Positions 59,108 through 64,000 of a DNA stretch of 64,000 nucleotides are shown piece after piece; the stretch's first letter is position 1, and the number at the start of each line of letters is the position of its first letter. Below the pieces are notes generated by a model, which saw only the letters and a list, made by a program, of their open reading frames with translations, was not told the origin of the DNA and made no database searches. Source of the stretch: Streptomyces vinaceus (GTDB taxonomy: Bacteria > Actinomycetota > Actinomycetes > Streptomycetales > Streptomycetaceae). The DNA lies in contig NZ_CP023692.1 of assembly GCF_008704935.1 (NCBI RefSeq), positions 2,117,001 to 2,181,000 of the forward strand. The letters run 5' to 3'. The position numbers were made by a program, and so were the translations under genes.

Positions 59108-59918
59108 CCGCCGGCTCCCGTCGCCGCCGGCGCCCGAGGATCCGCACGAGGGGCCCGTACGCGGCCCCCAGCAGCACCAGGGCGGCTCCGGCCGCCACCG
59201 CGGCCAGCTGGAGGCGCAGGGGCCCCGGCTTCGAGGTCCCGCCGGGCAGGGAGGCGTACGTGGCGGGCCGCTCCAGCATCTTCACCGTGGGCCAGGCGAG
59301 GGCGTCGACCCGGGCCTGGACCGCGGACCGGGGCACGGTGCCCTGGCCGGCCTCCTGGAGGTGGGAGCGGGAGTCGAGGGAGGCGGCGCGCTGGTCGCCC
59401 AGCAGGAAGAGGTTGCCCTCGGGCACCTTGACCTCGAAGGGCGTGTCGGAGGCCGGGACGGGCCCGGCGGCCGCGGCCTCCGGGGCGAGCTCGGTGTGTG
59501 CGAGGTACGTCTCGTCGAGCTCCTGGCCGTTCACGGTGAGGCGGCCGCCCGCCCCGCAGCACTTCACGGTGTCGCCGCCGACGGCGACGACGCGCTTGAC
59601 CATGGGCGAGTCGCTCCACAGGTGGTCGGTGAACACGACCACGTCGCCGCGCCGCACCTGACCGCCGTCGATGCGCTGGGCGATCACGCGGTCCCCGGGG
59701 TTCACCGTGGGCATCATCGAGTCGGTCGGCACCGTGTACGGCCGGTAGGTGAAGGCCCCCCAGGCGAAGGCGCCCAGGAAGAGGACGAAGCCGACGGCCA
59801 CGGCGACTCCCGACAGCACGTTGCCGAGACCGCCGCGGCCGTCCTTGCCGCCGCGTGTTGCTCCGGTACCGCGTATGCCCCCGGTACCGCTTGTCCGCGT
59901 ATTCAGCGTTTCGCCCAT
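59097..59918 (-). CDS. sipZ: Type I signal peptidase SipZ
   Basis: 273 aa from ATG 59916-59918. N-terminal TM anchor VAVAVGFVLFLGAFAWGAF, catalytic Ser in VPTDSMMPTVNPGDRV, Lys in MVKRVVAVGGDT and box E GDQRAASLDSR. A second TM segment is near the C-terminus (LRLQLAAVAAGAALVLLG), so both ends face inside and the active site outside. It removes signal peptides from exported proteins. The name follows the W-X-Y-Z order known from Streptomyces lividans. Confidence 0.92.
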   Translation of the reverse strand: MGETLNTRTSGTGGIRGTGATRGGKDGRGGLGNVLSGVAVAVGFVLFLGAFAWGAFTYRPYTVPTDSMMPTVNPGDRVIAQRIDGGQVRRGDVVVFTDHLWSDSPMVKRVVAVGGDTVKCCGAGGRLTVNGQELDETYLAHTELAPEAAAAGPVPASDTPFEVKVPEGNLFLLGDQRAASLDSRSHLQEAGQGTVPRSAVQARVDALAWPTVKMLERPATYASLPGGTSKPGPLRLQLAAVAAGAALVLLGAAYGPLVRILGRRRRREPAGAR

Positions 59919-59961
59919 TGCAGCGCCCCACACTTCCGGGATCGACGACCTGGGCGGCACC

Positions 59962-60870
59962 CTACCTGCCGGTAGTCCCGCCGGTCAGCCTCCGCCGGCG
60001 CCACATGACGACCGGAACCGCTCCGGCGAGACCCAGCGCGGCCGGACCGAGCCCGACGGGCGCCAGCCCGGCGGCCCCGAGACCCATGGCGGTCGCCTTG
60101 GTCTGGTTCCCGATGCCCGGCTGGTCGAAGGTGTCCGGGATGGGCAGGGTCGCCCAGCGGGTGATCGGCCAGGCCACGACCACGGCCCGCCCGACGACCT
60201 TGTCGACCGGCACGAAGCCCTGGGTGGAGTCCTGCATGTGGTAGCGGGAGTCCTGCGAGTTCTGCCGGTGGTCGCCCATCACCCAGATCTTGCCCTTGGG
60301 GACCGTGATCGGACCGAACGGGGCGTCGTCGCACGGGGTGTTGCCCGGGTAGATGTACGGCTCGTCGAGCTCCTTGCCGTTGACGACGACCGGTCCGCCC
60401 TTCTTGCACTCGACCGTGTCACCGCCGATGGCGATGGTCCGCTTGATCAGGTCCTTCTCGTCCGCGGACGGCATCAGGCCGATCTTGCTGAGGACCTGCT
60501 GCGCGAAGTTGGGCTCCGGGGTGGGCTCCCCCGCCAGCCAGCTCGCGGGGTCGTGGAAGACGACGACCTCGCCGCGCTCGGGCTCCGAGCCGAACCACGG
60601 GGTCAGCTTGTCCACGAGCACCCGGTCGCCGCGCTGCAGGGTGTTCTGCATCGAGTCGGAGGGGATCGAGAACGCCTGCACCAGGAAGGTCTTGATCAGC
60701 AGGGCGAGCAGCAGGGCGATGCCGATGAGGAGCGGGAGCTCCTTCCAGAACGAGCGGTGCGGCTTCGCCTCGGCACCACTGTCCTCGGCTTCGCGCTCGG
60801 CATCGTCCGGCCGCTCCTCGCCTTCGTCGCGTCCGGATCGCGCGCCTACCGCCACATCCCCCACATCCAC
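59962..60870 (-). CDS. sipY: Type I signal peptidase SipY
   Basis: 302 aa. An acidic N-terminal tail, then TM LPLLIGIALLLALLIKTFLV, catalytic Ser in IPSDSMQNTLQRGDRVLV, Lys in LIKRTIAIGGDT and GDHRQNSQDSRYHM. A C-terminal TM segment rich in Gly/Ala precedes a basic end (MWRRRRLTGG). Motifs are complete. It follows sipX after 100 bp. Confidence 0.92.
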   Translation of the reverse strand: MDVGDVAVGARSGRDEGEERPDDAEREAEDSGAEAKPHRSFWKELPLLIGIALLLALLIKTFLVQAFSIPSDSMQNTLQRGDRVLVDKLTPWFGSEPERGEVVVFHDPASWLAGEPTPEPNFAQQVLSKIGLMPSADEKDLIKRTIAIGGDTVECKKGGPVVVNGKELDEPYIYPGNTPCDDAPFGPITVPKGKIWVMGDHRQNSQDSRYHMQDSTQGFVPVDKVVGRAVVVAWPITRWATLPIPDTFDQPGIGNQTKATAMGLGAAGLAPVGLGPAALGLAGAVPVVMWRRRRLTGGTTGR

Positions 60871-60970
60871 TCCTCAACCTCGCAGATCGCCGCCCGCGCC
60901 GAATCGGGCACGGGCCCTCCCCTCCCTTAACGAGCGGGAGTTCCCTAAGGCGCGGGAGACCGAGGACACA

Positions 60971-62008
60971 CTATGCGAACGGCGGGCCCCGGCGGCGCCC
61001 CCGGCGGCCGCGTCGCCCGCTCGGGGCCGGATCGGGGACCGAACGGAAGGTCGCCGGCTGTTCGAGCTTGCGCCAGTGGTCGAACGGCCATGCGATGACG
61101 ACGGCCTGTCCGACGACGCCGTTCTCGTCGATGGTGCCGTCGAAGGCCTCGTCGAGGTGGTAGCGGGAATCGGCCGAATTGGCGCGGTGGTCGCCCATCA
61201 CGAAGAGCCGGCCCTCGGGGACCTTCACCTCGAACCGGATTTCGGAGGGTGCGTTGCCGGGGCTCACGTACGGCTCGTCGAGCGCCGTCCCGTTGACGGT
61301 GACGCGGCCCTTGGCGTCGCAGCACACGACGGTGTCCCCGCCGACGCCGATGACCCGTTTGATCAGGTCCTGTTCGTCGGCGGAGGGCAGCAGGCCGATG
61401 AAGGTCAGCGTTTCCTTGATCTGCTTGACGCCGACCGGGTCCTCGGGCGGGCGCGCGGCCTCGCCCTTGAGCCAGCCGCCGGGGTCCTTGAACACCACGA
61501 CGTCGCCGCGCTCGATCTCGGAGCCGAACCACGGGGTCAGCTTGTCGACGAGCACGCGGTCGCCGATCCGGATCGTCTGCTCCATGGATCCGGACGGGAT
61601 GAAGAAGGCCTGGACGAGGAAGGTCTTGAGGACGAGCGCTATGCACAGCGCCACGATGATCAGCAGCGGTACCTCGCCCACCCGGCGGGTACGCCGGCGC
61701 CGCTTGACCCGGCGCGCCAGCCGGCGCCGCTCGGCCCGGCCGCCGGTCTCGGCCGCGACGGCTCGCACCTTGGCCCCCCGCTGCGGCCCGGGCTCCCGTA
61801 CCGGCGGTTCGGGGACCGCGGCGGGCTCTGGCTCTGGCTCGCGCAGGGGCCGGGGCTCGCGCCGGGGCTCGGGGCCGCCGCCCGGAGTCTCGGGTGCGCG
61901 CCAGAACGGGGGGGCGGGCGGGGGCTGGGGCGCCCGCCGCGGCTCGGACTCCGGCTCCGGCTCCGGCTCGGGGACCCGGCCGCCTCTCGGCCGCCCCCGG
62001 CTACCCAT
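60971..62008 (-). CDS. sipX: Type I signal peptidase SipX with long charged N-terminus
   Basis: 345 aa. About 105 residues of Pro/Glu/Arg-rich sequence with EPEPEP-type repeats and an RRR-rich segment precede the TM anchor (VPLLIIVALCIALVLKTFLV). Catalytic Ser is in IPSGSMEQTIRIGDRVLV, Lys in LIKRVIGVGGDT, box E in GDHRANSADSRYH. No C-terminal TM segment; it ends in a basic tail. It overlaps sipW by 8 bp. Confidence 0.92.
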   Translation of the reverse strand: MGSRGRPRGGRVPEPEPEPESEPRRAPQPPPAPPFWRAPETPGGGPEPRREPRPLREPEPEPAAVPEPPVREPGPQRGAKVRAVAAETGGRAERRRLARRVKRRRRTRRVGEVPLLIIVALCIALVLKTFLVQAFFIPSGSMEQTIRIGDRVLVDKLTPWFGSEIERGDVVVFKDPGGWLKGEAARPPEDPVGVKQIKETLTFIGLLPSADEQDLIKRVIGVGGDTVVCCDAKGRVTVNGTALDEPYVSPGNAPSEIRFEVKVPEGRLFVMGDHRANSADSRYHLDEAFDGTIDENGVVGQAVVIAWPFDHWRKLEQPATFRSVPDPAPSGRRGRRGRRRGPPFA

Positions 62009-62771
62009 GACCGCCGCCGGAAGGCGCCGCGGAGGCGGGAGCCCCGGAAATGGACCCCCAGCGCGAAACCGGCCAGCCGATCCGGTCGGCCCGCCCGATC
62101 ACCTTCTCCACCGGCACCATCCCCCCGCCCGGTTCCCCCAGGTGGTCCCGGGAATCCCGGGACTGGGAACGATGATCACCCATGACCCACAGGGTCCCAA
62201 GGGGCACGACGATCCGGAAGGGCACCTTCGAGGGCGCGTCTCCGGGATACAGGTACGGCTCCTCCACGGCGACCCCGTTCACCTTGATGCGCCCGCCGGC
62301 GTCGCAGCACACCACGTCGTCCCCGCCGACACCCACGACCCGCTTCACGAAGTCGGTCTCGGAGGGCTCGCCGATCCCGAGCGCGGCGGCCGCACCGTGC
62401 AGGGCCTCGCCGACCGGGTTTCCCTCGGCGCTCTCCCGTACGAAGGACCCCGCGCCGTCGAAGACCACCACGTCCCCGCGCCGGGGCTGTTCACCGAAAC
62501 GGTACGCCAGCTTGTTCACCAGCACCCGGTCCCCGACCCGCAGCGTCGGTTCCATCGACCGGCTCGGGATCAGGAAGGGCTGTACGACGAAATTGCTGAG
62601 CAGCAGCAGGAAGCACGTGCAGAGCACGCCGAGCACGGCGGCGCCCCGCAAGGTCAGGAAGGCCCGCCACCCGGGCAGGGCCCCGCGCCCCCACAACGCA
62701 GAACGCGGCCGCCCCTCCCCCGTTTCGGGGGAGGAGTGGCCGCGCTGTGTGAGCTCTGCTTCGGTGTCCAT
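62001..62771 (-). CDS. sipW: Type I signal peptidase SipW
   Basis: 256 aa as drawn from 62771. TM anchor GAAVLGVLCTCFLLLLSNFVV, catalytic Ser in IPSRSMEPTLRVGDRVLV, Lys in FVKRVVGVGGDD and GDHRSQSRDSRDHL. No C-terminal TM segment. A terminator-strength hairpin lies in the first 25 codons (62704-62744), so the real start may be downstream of it. First of the four sip genes, after rplS. Confidence 0.9.
   Translation of the reverse strand: MDTEAELTQRGHSSPETGEGRPRSALWGRGALPGWRAFLTLRGAAVLGVLCTCFLLLLSNFVVQPFLIPSRSMEPTLRVGDRVLVNKLAYRFGEQPRRGDVVVFDGAGSFVRESAEGNPVGEALHGAAAALGIGEPSETDFVKRVVGVGGDDVVCCDAGGRIKVNGVAVEEPYLYPGDAPSKVPFRIVVPLGTLWVMGDHRSQSRDSRDHLGEPGGGMVPVEKVIGRADRIGWPVSRWGSISGAPASAAPSGGGHG
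62704..62744 (-). terminator. Strong hairpin at the 5' end of sipW
   Basis: Outer CGCGGCC/GGCCGCG and inner CTCCCCCG/CGGGGGAG arms around a short loop. It probably terminates or attenuates rplS transcription before the sip genes. Confidence 0.8.
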
Positions 62772-62815
62772 CGAGAGGGAGCCTATCCGGCCGCCTCCGG
62801 GACCCGGAGAGGAGA

Positions 62816-63166
62816 TCAGCGGTCGCGCTTCTCCTTGATCTTCGCGGCCTTGCCGCGGAGCTCACGGAGGAAGTACAGCTTGGCGCGACGCACGTCACCG
62901 CGGGTGACGAGCTCGATCTTCTCGAAGATCGGGGAGTTCACCGGGAAGGTGCGCTCGACGCCGACGCTGAAGGAGACCTTGCGAACGGTGAAGGTCTCGG
63001 AGACGCCAGAGCCCTGGCGACGGATGACAACACCCTTGAACTGCTGGATACGGGAGCGGTTGCCCTCGATGACGCGGACGTGCACGTTGATCGTGTCACC
63101 CGGGCGGAAGGCCGGGACGTCGGAGCGGATCGAGGCGGCGTTGACGCCATCGAGCAGGTGAGACAT
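62816..63166 (-). CDS. rplS: 50S ribosomal protein L19
   Basis: 116 aa from ATG 63164-63166. The protein ([60 protein letters not shown]) is a full-length L19, located at the subunit interface. It lies downstream of trmD, the usual order. Confidence 0.97.
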   Translation of the reverse strand: MSHLLDGVNAASIRSDVPAFRPGDTINVHVRVIEGNRSRIQQFKGVVIRRQGSGVSETFTVRKVSFSVGVERTFPVNSPIFEKIELVTRGDVRRAKLYFLRELRGKAAKIKEKRDR

Positions 63167-63249
63167 GTTCTTCGTCTGCTTTCTTCGCACGACGCCACAG
63201 GCCGCCGGTGCGGGTTTCCGGAGAGAATTCGGGAGCCGCGTCACGCGTC

Positions 63250-63280
63250 GGACGACTGTCCCCCTGTGGCAGGGGCGTCC
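63250..63280 (-). terminator. Hairpin between trmD and rplS
   Basis: CCCCTG/CAGGGG stem with outer GGACG/CGTCC, 20 bp beyond the trmD 3' end. It probably sets partial termination before rplS. Confidence 0.7.
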
Positions 63281-63299
63281 GCGAGCACACAGCAGGCGC

Positions 63300-64000
63300 C
63301 TATTCTTCCACGGCCTCCGGCCTACGCCAAAATCGGCCGTCGGGGGCGGGCCGCCAGCCCAGGATGCTCAGGATCTCGCGGTCCTTCTTGTCGAAGGCGG
63401 AGGCCTCGCAGCGCTCGATCAGGTCGGGGCGGTTGCGGGCGGTACGGCGGAAGGCCTCGTCCCGGCGCCAGCGGGCGATCTTGCCGTGGTGGCCGCTGAG
63501 CAGGACGTCCGGGATGTCCCGGCCGCGCCACTGCGGGGGCTTCGTGTAGACCGGCCCCTCCAGCAGGTTCGCCATCTCGCCGGGCGCGAAGGAGTCGTCC
63601 CGGTGCGATTCGGCGTTGCCGAGCACGCCGGGCAGCAGCCGGGCCACCGCCTCCGTGACCACCAGGACGGCGGCCTCGCCGCCCGCCAGCACGTAGTCGC
63701 CGATGGAGACCTCGTAGACCGGCATGCGCGTGGCGTACTCGTCCATGACGCGGCGGTCGATGCCCTCGTACCGGGCGGGCGTGAAGATCAGCCAGGGCCG
63801 CTCGGAGAGCTCGACGGCCAGTTCCTGGGTGAAGGGGCGGCCGCTGGGCGTGGGGACGACCATGACCGGCCCGCGCGCGCCGGACTCGTACCCGTCGGCC
63901 AGGGCGGAGTCGAGGGCCTCGCCCCACGGCTCGGTCTTCATGACCATGCCGGGACCGCCGCCGTACGGGGTGTCGTCGACCGTGTTGTGCCGGTCGTAGG
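63300..64000 (-). CDS. trmD: tRNA (guanine(37)-N1)-methyltransferase, N-terminus cut by window edge
   Basis: The minus-strand frame is open to base 64000 and reads [20 protein letters not shown] just inside the edge. SPOUT-fold trefoil-knot motifs follow: [15 protein letters not shown] [30 protein letters not shown] and a [14 protein letters not shown] segment, with [13 protein letters not shown] and a C-terminal dimer helix. It methylates N1 of G37 in tRNA to prevent frameshifting. About the first 35 residues are missing. Confidence 0.95.
   Translation of the reverse strand, partial: YDRHNTVDDTPYGGGPGMVMKTEPWGEALDSALADGYESGARGPVMVVPTPSGRPFTQELAVELSERPWLIFTPARYEGIDRRVMDEYATRMPVYEVSIGDYVLAGGEAAVLVVTEAVARLLPGVLGNAESHRDDSFAPGEMANLLEGPVYTKPPQWRGRDIPDVLLSGHHGKIARWRRDEAFRRTARNRPDLIERCEASAFDKKDREILSILGWRPAPDGRFWRRPEAVEE

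Overview
The window is high-GC DNA from a Streptomyces-type actinomycete. The evidence is the GC-rich third codon positions, GTG/TTG starts, rare TTA codons, whiG, four clustered type I signal peptidases and the conserved order trmD-rplS-sipWXYZ-...-comM-dprA-whiG-rpsB-tsf-pyrH-frr-cdsA-rlmN. Nearly all of it is coding. trmD is cut by the right edge and a polyamine-binding lipoprotein gene by the left edge.

Layout. (1) 1-16960 holds two [aldehyde dehydrogenase + PotD-like binding protein] pairs on the minus strand (1-2831 and 12200-14922) and an Lrp-type regulator with a class III aminotransferase on the plus strand (15107-16960). Together they look like putrescine uptake and oxidation to GABA. 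Between the pairs lie a NADAR protein, two tandem Y RNAs of the YrlA type, a Ro60 (TROVE/VWA) protein, a DUF4190 protein, an adenosine/aminodeoxyfutalosine deaminase, a glycerophosphodiesterase, a two-component system and a serine hydrolase. (2) 17144-21125 holds an ABC pair, a LOG-like protein and a DMT-type membrane protein. (3) 21163-25150 is a thiamine ABC transporter (ATPase, permease, binding protein) behind a TPP riboswitch. (4) 25227-33261 is core genome: rlmN, cdsA, frr, pyrH, tsf, rpsB, an M23 peptidase, a TetR regulator and whiG.

(5) 34368-55732 is a 21.4-kb integrated element sitting precisely inside dprA. The 5' part of dprA (55733-56065) and its 3' part (33471-34367) join in frame when the element is removed, and the ends carry imperfect inverted repeats. 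The right end encodes three overlapping tyrosine-recombinase-family proteins and a small HTH/coiled-coil protein, as in Tn554-like or recombinase-in-trio elements. The cargo is defence-like and metabolic: a PadR regulator with a membrane P-loop ATPase, a protein with a HEPN-like motif, a Vsr-like nuclease with zinc ribbons, and an ABC-three-component (ABC-3C) cassette with an Mrr-like nuclease. It also carries a UDP-sugar dehydrogenase / NUDIX / asparagine-synthetase-like / regulator module with two TTA codons. Gene-end relics flank this cargo and record earlier rearrangements.

(6) 56062-64000 returns to core genes: comM, yraN-like, DUF2469, NUDIX, sipZ, sipY, sipX, sipW, rplS and trmD.

The most noteworthy items are the tandem Y RNAs with circularly permuted tRNA mimics beside Ro60 and NADAR, and the dprA-borne island with its ABC-3C system. 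Function statements rest on motif recognition by eye; no database search or folding program was run.
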